A stretch of 64,000 nucleotides of DNA, from assembly GCF_000016065.1 (NCBI RefSeq), contig NC_009092.1:3100001-3164000 (forward strand). Reading direction: 5' to 3'. How positions within the stretch are numbered: position 1 is the first letter of the stretch; every line of letters starts with the position of its first letter. Of the stretch, positions 53,201 to 62,659 are shown in pieces. The notes under the pieces were generated by a model. The model worked only from the letters and a program-made list of their open reading frames with translations, made no database searches and was not told where the DNA came from. The stretch is from Shewanella loihica PV-4. Its GTDB lineage: Bacteria; Pseudomonadota; Gammaproteobacteria; Enterobacterales; Shewanellaceae. The translations under genes and the position numbers were made by a program.

Positions 53201-56009
53201 ACCCACTATGACCCAGCATTCAGCTCAGCCACCAGGCTCACCGATCAGCAACCCTGATCTCAGCGCCTTTCATGACAATCAACAAAAGGCGCGTCAGGCC
53301 CATCTCGCTTTCCTCAAGAGCCGTGAATCAGGCCTGAAAGTGGCCGACCTGCTGCTTAAGCAGCAACTGGCCCAAGCCATAGGTAGCCCATCGACGCCAG
53401 CTTCGGCCTCAAGCGTCACCCAGATGCCACTCAAACCAAGGCACGATCTGGTCGCGCCATACCGCGCACCGGTTCCGGCCCATAAGCCCTGCATCTGGGA
53501 CTACCACGACCTGGTGGAATACGCCGAGGGGGATATAGCCAAGGTGTTCGGCCCCGACTATAGCGTGATCGACGGCTACTCACGCCGGGTGCGCCTGCCC
53601 ACCACAGATTATCTGCTGGTATCACGGGTCACCAAGCTGGATGCCAAACTGGGCGAATATAAGCCCAGCACCATGACCACGGAATACGACATCCCCGTGG
53701 ATGCCCCCTACCTGGTGGACGGTCAGATCCCCTGGGCGGTCGCAGTGGAATCGGGCCAGTGCGACCTCATGCTAATTAGTTACCTGGGCATAGACTTCGA
53801 GAACAAGGGCGAGCGTGTCTATCGCCTGCTTGACTGTACCCTCACCTTCTTAGGGGATCTCCCCCGCGGTGGCGATACCCTAAGGTATGAGATTAAGATC
53901 AACAACTTCGCCCGCAATGGCGATACCCTGCTGTTCTTCTTCTCCTACGAATGTTTCGTTGGCGATACCATGATCCTCAAGATGGATGGCGGCTGCGCAG
54001 GCTTCTTCACCGACGCCGAGCTGGCTGACGGTAAAGGGGTGATCCGCACCGAGGAAGAGCTGCTCGCCCGCAGCCGCGCCACCAAGCAGATCTTTAACCC
54101 ACTCCTGGATTGCCCGCGCACCCAGTTCAGCTATGGTGACATCCACAAGCTGCTGTCGGCCGATATCCAAGGCTGTTTCGGCCCATCCCACGCAGGACCT
54201 GCTCAGCCTTCACTCTGCTTCGCCTCGGAGAAGTTCTTGATGATCGAAGAGGTCAGCAAGGTCGAGCGCAGCGGCGGCGCCTGGGGGCTTGGACTGGTCG
54301 AGGGCCACAAGCAACTGGAGCCTAACCACTGGTATTTCCCTTGCCACTTCAAGGACGATCAGGTGATGGCCGGCTCACTGATGGCCGAGGGTTGTGGTCA
54401 GTTACTGCAGTTCTACATGCTGCACCTTGGCATGCATACCCAGACCCAAAATGGTCGTTTCCAGCCTCTGGAGAATGCCTCGCAGAAGGTGCGTTGTCGC
54501 GGCCAGGTGATCCCGCAATCGGCCCGCCTCACCTACCGCATGGAGGTGACAGAGATAGGCTTCAGCCCTCGCCCTTACGCCAAGGCGAATATCGATATCT
54601 TGCTCAATGGCAAGGTGGTGGTCGACTTCCAAAATCTGGGGGTGATGATCAAAGAGGAAGCTGAATGTACCCGCTACCCTGAACTGGAAAGCAGCGACGC
54701 AAGCAGTGCACAGGCTAAGGCCAATCAGGGAGCCTCAGCCAATGCCCCGCTGATGACTAATGCACCGCTAATGGCTCAGGTCCCCGATCTCAGCGCTGCG
54801 CCTAACAAGGGGGTAATTCCGCTGACGCATGTGGAGGCGCCTGTGACCCCGGACTACCCTAACCGGGTACCCGACACTGTGCCTTTTACGCCCTATCACC
54901 TGTTCGAATTCGCCACCGGCGATATCGAGAAGTGCTTCGGCCCTGAGTTCGCCATCTACCGCGGCATGATCCCACCGCGTACGCCATGCGGCGATCTGCA
55001 GCTCACCACCCGGGTGATAGAGGTTAACGGCCAGCGCGGCGACTTCAAGCGCCCTGCCAGCTGCATCGCCGAATATGAGGTGCCACGCGATGCCTGGTAT
55101 TTCGATGCCAACAGTCATCAGGCGCTGATGCCCTACTCTGTGATGATGGAGATCGCCCTGCAGCCAAACGGCTTCATCTCGGGCTACATGGGTACCACTC
55201 TCGGCTTCCCCGGCCTGGAGCTCTTCTTCCGTAACCTAGATGGCAGCGGCGAGCTGCTGCGTCAGGTGGATCTGCGCGGCAAGACTATCGTTAACGACTC
55301 ACGCCTGCTCTCTACCGTGATGGCGGGCACCAACATCATTCAGAGCTTTAGCTTCGAGCTGAGCACAGATGGCGAGCCCTTCTATCGCGGCACAGCGGTA
55401 TTCGGTTACTTCAAGGCCGAGGCACTTAAAGATCAGTTGGGGCTGGACAACGGCAAGACCACTCAGCCCTGGCATCAGGCCAAGGGTATTACACCGGATA
55501 TTCGGGTCGATCTGCTGGACAAGGGCGGCCGCCACTTCAACGCGCCAGCGGGCCAGCCTCACTATCGTCTGGCGGGCGGTCAGCTGAACTTTATCGACAG
55601 CGTCGAGATCGTCGATAACGGCGGCACCCACGGCCTGGGCTACCTCTACGCCGAGCGCACCATAGATCCGAGCGACTGGTTCTTCCAGTTCCACTTCCAT
55701 CAGGATCCTGTGATGCCGGGTTCATTAGGCGTTGAAGCCATCATAGAAACCATGCAGACTTATGCCATCAGCAAAGACTTGGGCGCCGGGTTCACCAATC
55801 CGAAATTTGGCCAGATCCTCTCCAACATCAAGTGGAAGTATCGCGGTCAGATCAACCCACTCAACAAGCAGATGTCGATGGATGTGAGCATCACCTCGGT
55901 CAAAGAGGACGCAGGCAAGCTGGTGATCACCGGCAATGCCAGCCTGAGTAAGGATGGCCTGCGGATCTACGAGGTGAGCGACATCGCCATCTGCATCGAA
56001 GAAGCCTAA
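50223..56009 (+). CDS. pfaC: PUFA synthase subunit PfaC (KS-CLF-DH-DH)
   Basis: Second large synthase subunit. The N-terminal ketosynthase has Cys220 in LDAACASSV. The following KS-like domain (about 500-930) is a chain-length-factor homologue: the position of the cysteine reads Gly700 in SAGEQSV, so it is not a condensing enzyme by itself. Two FabA-type dehydratase/isomerase domains follow, with histidines at 1375 (HFKDDQVMAGS) and 1824 (HFHQDPVMPGS), which place the cis double bonds. 1928 aa. The ATG overlaps the pfaB stop (TAATG). Confidence 0.97.
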   Translation: MPSNEAPSAKQVPPKTRGHGKIAIVGLANLYPDAKTPKQFWQNLLDKRDSRTQLSDDKLGAHLADFRGEQGEADRFYCDKGGYIEDFHFNPYGYKLPPEQLQGMDDSLLWALDTSRNALLDAGIALDSPQLSRCGIIMGTLSFPTAKSNELFLPLYHKAVEKALKQKLACPDFSLSDYNAHSPAATTLDVANGAIAHNASKLVADALGLGRVQLSLDAACASSVYSLKLACDYLNTGKADLMLAGAVSGADPFFINMGFSIFHAYPEHGFSAPFDRNTKGLFAGEGAGVLALKRLEDAERDNDKIYAIVSGIGLSNDGKGQFVLSPNSKGQVKAFERAYRHSGVAPKQIEVIECHATGTPLGDKVELASMEQFFAPGLEGASAPMIGSAKSNLGHLLTAAGMPGIMKMIFAMNQGQLPPSINLSEAIESPNGLFGAHTLPRQVTPWPIKADNAARLAGVSVFGFGGCNAHLLLESYTPTECEPSTTATSPQLTAPCHNGSTPQFVISGIAAHLGPLGSINALDTCIRQEQEAFVPLPPARWKGLDQHPELLAQFGLDSAPRGAYVDSFELDFLRFKLPPNEDDRLIGQQLMLMKVADEAIRDAALQPGQKVAVLVAMETELELHQFRGRVNLHTQLKQSLDAMGASLSDSQYRELEALAMDSVLDAAKLNQYTSFIGNIMASRIASLWDFSGPAFTISAGEQSVGRALDVAENIMVQEQLDAVVIAAVDLCGSLEQVMLKNAIAPVANQSHPNGWRLAEGAGALVLETSSHQSQRGASAYGKIESLNFGPQHQLARLCDELLTLNGTDAEQISLVEMNVAPCSQHQPQQLIAQLPTAQARLVQSDQQLGHSFAAAGMTSLIATLLRMTQENADNALVANFSEDQSALLHLTQTHTQRGALTQRLDQDLTTHEGRSLIKRVTLGGRGIIEHILTQPLTQLSALQDKLAAANGQGQTKPKKVSKLISYLGQVNSNTTQASQFATPSMTGGATGNLPTMTQHSAQPPGSPISNPDLSAFHDNQQKARQAHLAFLKSRESGLKVADLLLKQQLAQAIGSPSTPASASSVTQMPLKPRHDLVAPYRAPVPAHKPCIWDYHDLVEYAEGDIAKVFGPDYSVIDGYSRRVRLPTTDYLLVSRVTKLDAKLGEYKPSTMTTEYDIPVDAPYLVDGQIPWAVAVESGQCDLMLISYLGIDFENKGERVYRLLDCTLTFLGDLPRGGDTLRYEIKINNFARNGDTLLFFFSYECFVGDTMILKMDGGCAGFFTDAELADGKGVIRTEEELLARSRATKQIFNPLLDCPRTQFSYGDIHKLLSADIQGCFGPSHAGPAQPSLCFASEKFLMIEEVSKVERSGGAWGLGLVEGHKQLEPNHWYFPCHFKDDQVMAGSLMAEGCGQLLQFYMLHLGMHTQTQNGRFQPLENASQKVRCRGQVIPQSARLTYRMEVTEIGFSPRPYAKANIDILLNGKVVVDFQNLGVMIKEEAECTRYPELESSDASSAQAKANQGASANAPLMTNAPLMAQVPDLSAAPNKGVIPLTHVEAPVTPDYPNRVPDTVPFTPYHLFEFATGDIEKCFGPEFAIYRGMIPPRTPCGDLQLTTRVIEVNGQRGDFKRPASCIAEYEVPRDAWYFDANSHQALMPYSVMMEIALQPNGFISGYMGTTLGFPGLELFFRNLDGSGELLRQVDLRGKTIVNDSRLLSTVMAGTNIIQSFSFELSTDGEPFYRGTAVFGYFKAEALKDQLGLDNGKTTQPWHQAKGITPDIRVDLLDKGGRHFNAPAGQPHYRLAGGQLNFIDSVEIVDNGGTHGLGYLYAERTIDPSDWFFQFHFHQDPVMPGSLGVEAIIETMQTYAISKDLGAGFTNPKFGQILSNIKWKYRGQINPLNKQMSMDVSITSVKEDAGKLVITGNASLSKDGLRIYEVSDIAICIEEA

Positions 56010-56083
56010 GCACAAACAAAGATGTAGACAGCGCGATAAAAACACATAGATTGAGCAACATAAGAAAATCGGTCGATACGGGT

Positions 56084-56105
56084 CATGCCTTATAAAACAG
56101 GCATG
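56084..56105. repeat. Hairpin in the pfaC-pfaD gap
   Basis: CATGCCT / AGGCATG around an 8-nt loop in the 134-bp spacer. No T-run follows. It could tune the amount of pfaD mRNA by processing or partial termination. Confidence 0.45.
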
Positions 56106-56143
56106 TTCCCGGGTCGCCCAAGACGAAAAAGGTCTTTTATTAG

Positions 56144-57781
56144 ATGAATCCGACTACCACAAACGAGCAGCTTTCTCCCTGGCCCTGGCAGGTAAGCGAC
56201 AGCAAGATCAGCTTCGACACGGCCGCCATGGCAACTGCGCTCAAAGATTTCAGCCGCGCCTGCTACCTGGTCAACGACAGCGACCTGGGGGTGGGCATCG
56301 CCACCGAGGCGAGCCTGATGACCAATAATCAAGGCTCGGGTGCTCAGGCCTCGGGCCACCCGGTCAGCGCCTTCACACCTGCTCTGGGCACTGAGAGCCT
56401 GGGCGATGGCAACTTTCGCCGGGTGCACGGTGTCAAGTACGCCTACTATGCCGGCGCCATGGCCAATGGCATCTCGTCGGAAGAGCTAGTGATCGCCCTG
56501 GGCAAGGCGGGCATCTTATGCTCCTTCGGCGCCGCAGGACTCATCCCAAGCCGGGTTGAGCAGGCGATCGCACGGATCCAAACCGCGCTACCTAATGGCC
56601 CCTACATGTTTAACCTGATCCACAGCCCGAGCGAGCCTGCGCTTGAGCGCGGCAGCGTCGAGCTCTTCCTTAAGCACAAGGTGCGCACGGTCGAGGCCTC
56701 GGCCTTCCTGGGACTGACGCCGCAGATCGTCTACTATCGCGCCGCCGGCCTGAGCCGCGACGCCAACGGCCACATCATCATAGGCAACAAGGTGATCGCC
56801 AAAGTGAGCCGCACCGAGGTCGCCGAGAAATTTATGCAGCCGGCTCCCGTCAAGATGCTGCAGAAGTTGGTGGACGAGGGCTTGATCACCCATGATCAGA
56901 TGGAGATGGCCCAGACAGTGCCCATGGCAGACGATATCACCGCCGAGGCGGACTCGGGCGGCCATACGGATAATCGTCCTCTGGTGACCCTGCTGCCGAC
57001 CATTTTGGCGCTCAAGGAGGAGATCCAGGACAAGTATCAATATGCCACGCCCCTGCGCGTCGGTTGTGGCGGCGGCATAGGCACCCCGGATGCGGCTCTG
57101 GCGGCCTTCAACATGGGCGCGGCCTACATAGTGACAGGCTCAATCAACCAGTCCTGTGTCGAGGCGGGCGCCAGCGAGCACACCCGCAAACTGCTGGCCA
57201 CCACAGAGATGGCCGATGTCACCATGGCGCCGGCCGCCGACATGTTTGAGATGGGCGTTAAGCTACAGGTGGTCAAGCGCGGCACCCTGTTCCCCATGCG
57301 CGCCAACAAGCTATATGAGATCTACAGCCGCTACGACTCGATAGAAGCGATACCTGTCGATGAGCGCGACAAGCTGGAGAAGCAAGTATTTCGCGCCAGC
57401 CTGGATGAGATCTGGGCCGGCACAGTCGCCCACTTTAACGAGCGAGATCCTAAGCAGATTGAGCGCGCCGAGGGGAATCCCAAGCGTAAGATGGCGCTGA
57501 TCTTCCGCTGGTACCTGGGGCTGTCGAGCCGCTGGTCTAACACAGGTGAGCAGGGCCGCGAGATGGACTATCAGATCTGGGCAGGTCCCGCGCTGGGCGC
57601 CTTCAACCAGTGGGCCAAGGGCAGCTATCTGGATGACTACAGCAAACGTCATGCTGTGGATCTGGCCAAGCACCTGATGTACGGCGCCGCTTATCTGGCG
57701 CGGGTCAACGCCATCAAGGCACAGGGGATCAAGCTGCCTGGCGAGCTCTTGCGTTACAAGCCGCAAGTGGCGCTGGCGTAA
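56144..57781 (+). CDS. pfaD: PUFA synthase enoyl reductase PfaD
   Basis: FMN-dependent trans-acting enoyl reductase that saturates chosen double bonds in each elongation cycle. A TIM-barrel of the nitronate monooxygenase/PfaD type: LGDGNFRRVHGVKYAYYAGA near the start, FNLIHSPSEPALERGSVELF, and the FMN phosphate loop GCGGGIGTPDAALAAFNMGA followed by YIVTGSINQSC. 545 aa, the usual size. Unlike the other pfa genes it is not overlapped but lies 134 bp downstream of pfaC, and it ends the cluster before a strong terminator. Confidence 0.96.
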   Translation: MNPTTTNEQLSPWPWQVSDSKISFDTAAMATALKDFSRACYLVNDSDLGVGIATEASLMTNNQGSGAQASGHPVSAFTPALGTESLGDGNFRRVHGVKYAYYAGAMANGISSEELVIALGKAGILCSFGAAGLIPSRVEQAIARIQTALPNGPYMFNLIHSPSEPALERGSVELFLKHKVRTVEASAFLGLTPQIVYYRAAGLSRDANGHIIIGNKVIAKVSRTEVAEKFMQPAPVKMLQKLVDEGLITHDQMEMAQTVPMADDITAEADSGGHTDNRPLVTLLPTILALKEEIQDKYQYATPLRVGCGGGIGTPDAALAAFNMGAAYIVTGSINQSCVEAGASEHTRKLLATTEMADVTMAPAADMFEMGVKLQVVKRGTLFPMRANKLYEIYSRYDSIEAIPVDERDKLEKQVFRASLDEIWAGTVAHFNERDPKQIERAEGNPKRKMALIFRWYLGLSSRWSNTGEQGREMDYQIWAGPALGAFNQWAKGSYLDDYSKRHAVDLAKHLMYGAAYLARVNAIKAQGIKLPGELLRYKPQVALA

Positions 57782-57825
57782 GTTAAACCGCAAACTCAGT
57801 TTGAATTAGCTAAACGCTGTATCGA

Positions 57826-57854
57826 CAAAAAAGCCACCTCAAGGTGGCTTTTTT
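57826..57854. terminator. Terminator after pfaD
   Basis: Stem AAAAAAGCCACCT / AGGTGGCTTTTTT with a 2-nt loop and flanking A/T runs. It lies between convergent pfaD and the penicillin-acylase-family gene and can work in both directions. Confidence 0.9.
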
Positions 57855-57889
57855 ATCGGCTTAAACATCTAATACCGAGACCTGATCAA

Positions 57890-60238
57890 TCAGTCTTGCA
57901 TCTGGCTCGGCGTCAGAGTCAGCTTGGCCTCTATCTCTCCCGGCAGCAGCGGCGTCGCCGCGCCGCGGGCATACTCGCTAAAGCCTGCGCGGTAGTATTT
58001 CGACAAGGGGTGGCCCGACTGGCCACCAGGGACCGCCATGATGGCCCGCTCCTCATAACCTGGCTGCACGATGAAACGTTGGGAGGCGCCGAAGCTCTTA
58101 CGTTGCACCGCCGGCATAAAGGTATCGCCAAAACCGGCCACCTTAGGCATATCCAGCCAGCGACTCAGCAACGGGAACTGGCGACTAAAGGGATGCTGTA
58201 TCGCAAGGGTATTCACCCGGCCCCAATTAAGCGCACTCAGCTCGCCATCCTCGCTGTATTTATCTAGCAGTTCGTCGCGGGCGGTGACATAGCTGGCGAT
58301 CACCAGCTCATCCCAGCTGGCGACGTCTTGTGGCAGCCAGTCGGCAGGCTGCTGCTTGAGCAGTTGCCAGATGGCGGGCTCCAGGTAACGCTTGAGCACA
58401 GAGAGACTCAGCTGGGCGCTGTTTAGCTCGGCCTCCAGCGGCGCGAAGGCGCTGTCTAACATCTGGCTGCGAAACGCCTTCACCAGGGTGAAGCCCACCG
58501 ACTCGGCGCAGGCGCACTCCTGCCAGTCACGCAGTTGCACTATATCCTTGGCAAAACGCTTGGGTTCACGCATCAAGCTCTCCAACAGAAAAGCCTGCCA
58601 GGGGCGATAGAAGCGGGCCTGATTATCGAGCTGTATGCGATAGAAATCGCTCTCATCGAACAGCTCCTGCTCTAGCAATCGATCGCGGATCTGCGCGCTC
58701 CTGGCCCCCAGGGCGTAGCCACCATCGCCGTAACGCTCTGCCTCCTGGGTCGACATCACCCTAGCATTGGCGCTCCAGAGCCTGTCGCTGGCGGGATCTT
58801 GAAGCGACGGCAGTACCTTGTCTCTCTCTTGCCACTTATCCCAGACTATCTCCTCACTAGGCAACGCTATATCACTGCCATTGGTGCGCGCGGGGACGGC
58901 GCCGGCAAGCTGCCAGGCGGCGTGGCCCTTGTCATCGGCCAGCATCAGGTTCTGCACCGGAATACCGAAACCGCTGGCCTTGGCCATCGCCTCGGGCACA
59001 TTATCTATCTGCTCCAGCGCCATCAGCTCCATATTGACCGCATACTCCTGATGGGCGACCCAGGCCAGGGCATAGGCCTGCTCCCCCAAGTGGCGAACCG
59101 GGCCGAAGCGCGACAGCGTGACGGCATAGTCCTGCTCCCCCTTTGGCAGCTTAATGGTCTCGTGGACCACCTCAAGCGGCTCATCTTTGTCCAGCGCCAC
59201 CCAGTCGGCGGTGTCGATATAGGCGTTGGTAAAGCCCCAGGCCAGCTTGCCGTTGCTGCCGACCACAATCGCAGGTGCACCGGGCAGGGACACGCCGGTC
59301 ACCTGCACCGCCTTGCCCTCACCATCCGGATAGTTTAGCTGCGCGCGGTACCAGATGATGGGCACGGCGAAGGAGAGGTGCATATCATCTGACAGCATGG
59401 CGCTGCCGGTGCGGGTCATCTTGCCGGTCACCGCCCAGTTGTTGCTGCCCACTTCGATGGGCTCCTCTATGGTCACCGCCAGTCGCTGGGCCAGGGTCGA
59501 GGCCGTGCTCTGTTGTAGACTGACGCTTGGACTTGGGCTTGGACTCAGCTTTGGAATTGCCGGCGGATCGGAAGGAAACAGGCTGTTATCCAGCGCCGCC
59601 TGATAGTTTGAGGTCTGGGTGATAAAACTGCGCATCTCCGGACCAAAGCTGCGTTCGATATGATCAAGGGCGAGATCGCGCTTGGGGCCATTGCCCTGCA
59701 GATCCAGATACATGCTGTAGATCACCAGCAGGCTGTCGGCGGGTCGCCATGGCTCACGCTTGGCGCGGGTCAGCAGATACTCGAACGAAGGCAGCGACTG
59801 GGCGGTGAGCGCGCGATTGACGCCGTCGGCATAGCGCTGCAACAGCTGTTGCTGGGCGGTGGGCAGATGGCGATAGATATGCTCGGCGCGTTTTCTCAGC
59901 TGATGGAAGCGGCGCGACTCATCGAGCTTTACCGCAGGCTTGCCGAACAGCTCGGCCAGCTCACCGGCAGAGTTGCGTCTGAGCAGATCCATCTGAAAAA
60001 ACCTGTCCTGACCATGGGCAAATCCCAGGGTAAAGGCGGCATCCTGACGATTCTCGGCGTGGATCACCGCAGTGCCAAGACGATCCCGCCCTATGCTGGT
60101 CTTGGCCGAGATCTGACTAGTTTGAACCTCGCCAGAGAGTTTGGGCAGGCTGAGATTGAGGCTGACATAGACGCCGACCACCAGCATAAAAACGAGCGAT
60201 AGTAGGATGAGCAACAGGGTTTTCAGGTGTCTTAACAT
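57890..60238 (-). CDS. Penicillin-acylase-family Ntn hydrolase
   Basis: Exported amidase of the penicillin G acylase/acyl-homoserine-lactone acylase class. The N-terminal hydrophobic segment LLLILLSLVFMLVVGVYVSL acts as signal or anchor. The precursor should cut itself before Ser265 (GSNNWAV), which becomes the nucleophile of the beta chain; this motif and QDRFFQMDLLRRNSAGELAE, YADGVNRAL and LSDDMHL are typical. 782 aa. Possible substrates are N-acyl homoserine lactones or other long-chain N-acyl amides; family membership alone does not decide. Confidence 0.88.
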   Translation of the reverse strand: MLRHLKTLLLILLSLVFMLVVGVYVSLNLSLPKLSGEVQTSQISAKTSIGRDRLGTAVIHAENRQDAAFTLGFAHGQDRFFQMDLLRRNSAGELAELFGKPAVKLDESRRFHQLRKRAEHIYRHLPTAQQQLLQRYADGVNRALTAQSLPSFEYLLTRAKREPWRPADSLLVIYSMYLDLQGNGPKRDLALDHIERSFGPEMRSFITQTSNYQAALDNSLFPSDPPAIPKLSPSPSPSVSLQQSTASTLAQRLAVTIEEPIEVGSNNWAVTGKMTRTGSAMLSDDMHLSFAVPIIWYRAQLNYPDGEGKAVQVTGVSLPGAPAIVVGSNGKLAWGFTNAYIDTADWVALDKDEPLEVVHETIKLPKGEQDYAVTLSRFGPVRHLGEQAYALAWVAHQEYAVNMELMALEQIDNVPEAMAKASGFGIPVQNLMLADDKGHAAWQLAGAVPARTNGSDIALPSEEIVWDKWQERDKVLPSLQDPASDRLWSANARVMSTQEAERYGDGGYALGARSAQIRDRLLEQELFDESDFYRIQLDNQARFYRPWQAFLLESLMREPKRFAKDIVQLRDWQECACAESVGFTLVKAFRSQMLDSAFAPLEAELNSAQLSLSVLKRYLEPAIWQLLKQQPADWLPQDVASWDELVIASYVTARDELLDKYSEDGELSALNWGRVNTLAIQHPFSRQFPLLSRWLDMPKVAGFGDTFMPAVQRKSFGASQRFIVQPGYEERAIMAVPGGQSGHPLSKYYRAGFSEYARGAATPLLPGEIEAKLTLTPSQMQD

Positions 60239-60361
60239 GAGATAAGCGAGTGATAAGTCAATGGAAACTCATCATAACAAAAGTTGCTTACTTGTTAAGC
60301 TCCTAAAACGAATTTGTATTTGCTTTCTAGGCCAAGGCCGCGCTACCCCATAGGATGAAGG

Positions 60362-61273
60362 TTAACGCGCCAAGGTACGATCTCCCGGATGATCCCCCGG
60401 ATAGTTGTCGATGATCCAGTCGACGATACGCATGATACGGGCGTCACGCTTCTTGGAGGTCTTGTAGGCGATGTAATAGGTCAGCCCCGAAAGACAAGTC
60501 GGCAGGTCCAGTTTCACCAGATTTCCCGAGTCCAGCTCCACTTTGAGGGTCTGCTCCAGCCCCAATACTATCCCCTGGCCATAGATAGCCGCTTGCACCG
60601 CCAGCATGTTGTGATTGAAGAAGATCTTCTTCTGATTGGGACTGATGGCGATATCATTGTTTCTAAACCAGGTATCCCAATCGACGCCATAGTCTTTATG
60701 TTTGGAATAGAGCAGACAATGTTGATCTAGGGTCGCCAGGCTGATCCCCTGTGACTGAGCAAGGTAATCTGGGCTGCAGAAGGCCACCAGCTTCTCGGTG
60801 ACCAGAGGGATGATGGTATAACCGTCCTGACATTCCCGGGTGACGATAAAGATATCGGCGATCATGTCACTCATCTCAATATCATTCTGGAACATGCCGA
60901 CATTGATATTGAGCTCCGGGTACATCTGCCTAAGCTGCTCCATCTTAGGCACCAGCCATCTGGCCGCCAGCGAGGTATAGGAATGCACCCTCACCTCACC
61001 CGCCATGTTCTGCACCAGGCTGGAGCAGACGCTGTTGAGATCGTAAAACACAGGTGCCAGGCGCTCTCTGAGCTCTATGCCCGCCTCGGTAAGATTGATC
61101 TTTCCGCCTTGCCTGTAAAATAACTTCTCTAAGAAATAGTCTTCCAGCTGCTTTATCTGCTGCGACACCGCACTCTGGGTTATACACAGCTCATTGGCCG
61201 CGAGGGAACAACTTTCTAATCTGGCACATGCCTCAAATATCTGCAGTGCTCTTAGCGGAATATTATTGTTCAT
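60362..61273 (-). CDS. LysR-family transcriptional regulator
   Basis: Regulator of unknown target. The winged helix-turn-helix is residues about 5-65 (LRALQIFEACARLESCSLAA then LCITQSAVSQQIKQLEDYF). The effector domain (about 90-295) shows VRVHSYTSLAARWLVPKMEQ. It resembles the GcvA-like subgroup. 303 aa. It is transcribed in the same direction as the hydrolase and caiD upstream of it, so it might govern those genes. The 258 bp before its start holds no other recognised feature. Confidence 0.9.
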   Translation of the reverse strand: MNNNIPLRALQIFEACARLESCSLAANELCITQSAVSQQIKQLEDYFLEKLFYRQGGKINLTEAGIELRERLAPVFYDLNSVCSSLVQNMAGEVRVHSYTSLAARWLVPKMEQLRQMYPELNINVGMFQNDIEMSDMIADIFIVTRECQDGYTIIPLVTEKLVAFCSPDYLAQSQGISLATLDQHCLLYSKHKDYGVDWDTWFRNNDIAISPNQKKIFFNHNMLAVQAAIYGQGIVLGLEQTLKVELDSGNLVKLDLPTCLSGLTYYIAYKTSKKRDARIMRIVDWIIDNYPGDHPGDRTLAR

Positions 61274-61531
61274 GATTCTTTAGCAAAGCGAAAACCGAAT
61301 CAAAATGCTAACAAGGGATCTGCAGAAAAGATGTAACGCCGCGCACAATATCTAAGTTAACACCAGGTTAAATTACTGATTCATTGCAGTAATCAGACTA
61401 AGATCACTAAGTGACAAGCATGAGACAGTGATATCGACCACAGACGGCAACTTAAGTGGGGGGTGACAGCAGATCCTGCGGCCAACCCCACTCCTCACGA
61501 TGCTCGCTGAGTTCCTTTAGCGATAGCCCGG

Positions 61532-62494
61532 CTATTCTCCTTGGAGCGCCAGCAGCGGCCTTACCGCCTCGCTCAGCTCGTCAAGAAAGGTCTGCGCCAG
61601 AGTAAAGCGTTGTAACATCTTGATAAAGCCGTGAATCGTGCCTTCATACATCTTGTAAGACACAGGCACCCCGGCCAGTTTTAGCTTCTGCGCATAGTTG
61701 AAGCCATCGTCACACAGGGGATCGTACTCGGCGGTATAGATGAGCGCCGGCGGCAGACAGCTATGGCTGGCGGCATCTAAGGGCGAGCAGTAGGGATTCT
61801 GCCCGTCGGCTGGGCTGCGAAGATAATGACCCCAATAATATTTCATACTCTCTCTTTGCAAAAGATAACCAGTGCCGTGAAGCTTTGCCGAGTCCGTGTC
61901 CCAGCCATAATGCACAGCTGGATACACCAGCACCTGACAAGCCAGCAGAGGCCCCATCTCATCTCGCAGGCGTAGGGTTACCGCGGCGGCCAGATTACCG
62001 CCGGCGCTGTCGCCCATGATACCGATACGCTTAGGGTCCAGCCCCAGCGCCTTAGCCTGTTCAAACACCCAGAGCGTCGCGTTGTAACAATCGTCCATGG
62101 GAATAGGGAACTTATGCTCAGGCGCCTTCTGGTAGTTCGCCGCGATCACCACGGCGCCGGTGCGATTGGCAAGGGCACGGCTAAAGTGATCATTGGTCTC
62201 TATGTTAGACACCACCCAGCCACTGCCGTGGATGAAGATTAGGGCTGGCGCGCCAGCCTCAGGCACCTCTATGCCCAGGGGGCGATAGATACGTACGGGC
62301 AGATCCGCCGTCGGACCGGGAATAAAACTGTGGATCACCTCACTGACGGCCTCAGGCGTCTTACCCGCATTGGCGATGGCGAGATCCGTCAGCTCCTGAC
62401 GTCTGGCCTCGGCAGGCGTCATCGTCTCATAGGCAGGCGCCCCTGAATCTTCAACCTCTTGTAAAAATTGCGCTACCTCGGGATCGAGTGGCAT
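61532..62494 (-). CDS. Alpha/beta hydrolase, HSL-type esterase/lipase
   Basis: Cytoplasmic carboxylesterase of the hormone-sensitive-lipase family. The nucleophile motif is GDSAGGNLAA; the oxyanion motif reads HGSGWVVSN where HGGGW is usual. The Asp and His of the triad fall near AEYDPLCDDG and EGTIHGFIKML. I chose the ATG at 62494, with AGGAG 6 nt upstream (320 aa); an in-frame start at 62569 gives 25 unconserved residues. Substrate unknown; it lies beside the cai genes but is not a standard member of that pathway. Confidence 0.9.
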   Translation of the reverse strand: MPLDPEVAQFLQEVEDSGAPAYETMTPAEARRQELTDLAIANAGKTPEAVSEVIHSFIPGPTADLPVRIYRPLGIEVPEAGAPALIFIHGSGWVVSNIETNDHFSRALANRTGAVVIAANYQKAPEHKFPIPMDDCYNATLWVFEQAKALGLDPKRIGIMGDSAGGNLAAAVTLRLRDEMGPLLACQVLVYPAVHYGWDTDSAKLHGTGYLLQRESMKYYWGHYLRSPADGQNPYCSPLDAASHSCLPPALIYTAEYDPLCDDGFNYAQKLKLAGVPVSYKMYEGTIHGFIKMLQRFTLAQTFLDELSEAVRPLLALQGE

Positions 62495-62610
62495 GACTAA
62501 CTCCTTATACTTAAAGCGCCTTAGATTGAGTCGCCCCCAAGCTGCGCTCGTTTCACCGTCGCCATTCACAAGGCTCGTCCGGTCTCATCTTGCTGATAAA
62601 GATACAGAAA

Positions 62611-62636
62611 TGGAGGCGCCTATTAGGCGACCTCCA
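62611..62636. terminator. Hairpin between caiD and the hydrolase gene
   Basis: TGGAGG...GCC / GGC...CCTCCA with two unpaired positions and a 5-nt loop. On the minus strand TTTCTG follows, so it may be a weak terminator after caiD. Confidence 0.5.
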
Positions 62637-62659
62637 TCCCAATTTGCGTCTATTGCGGC

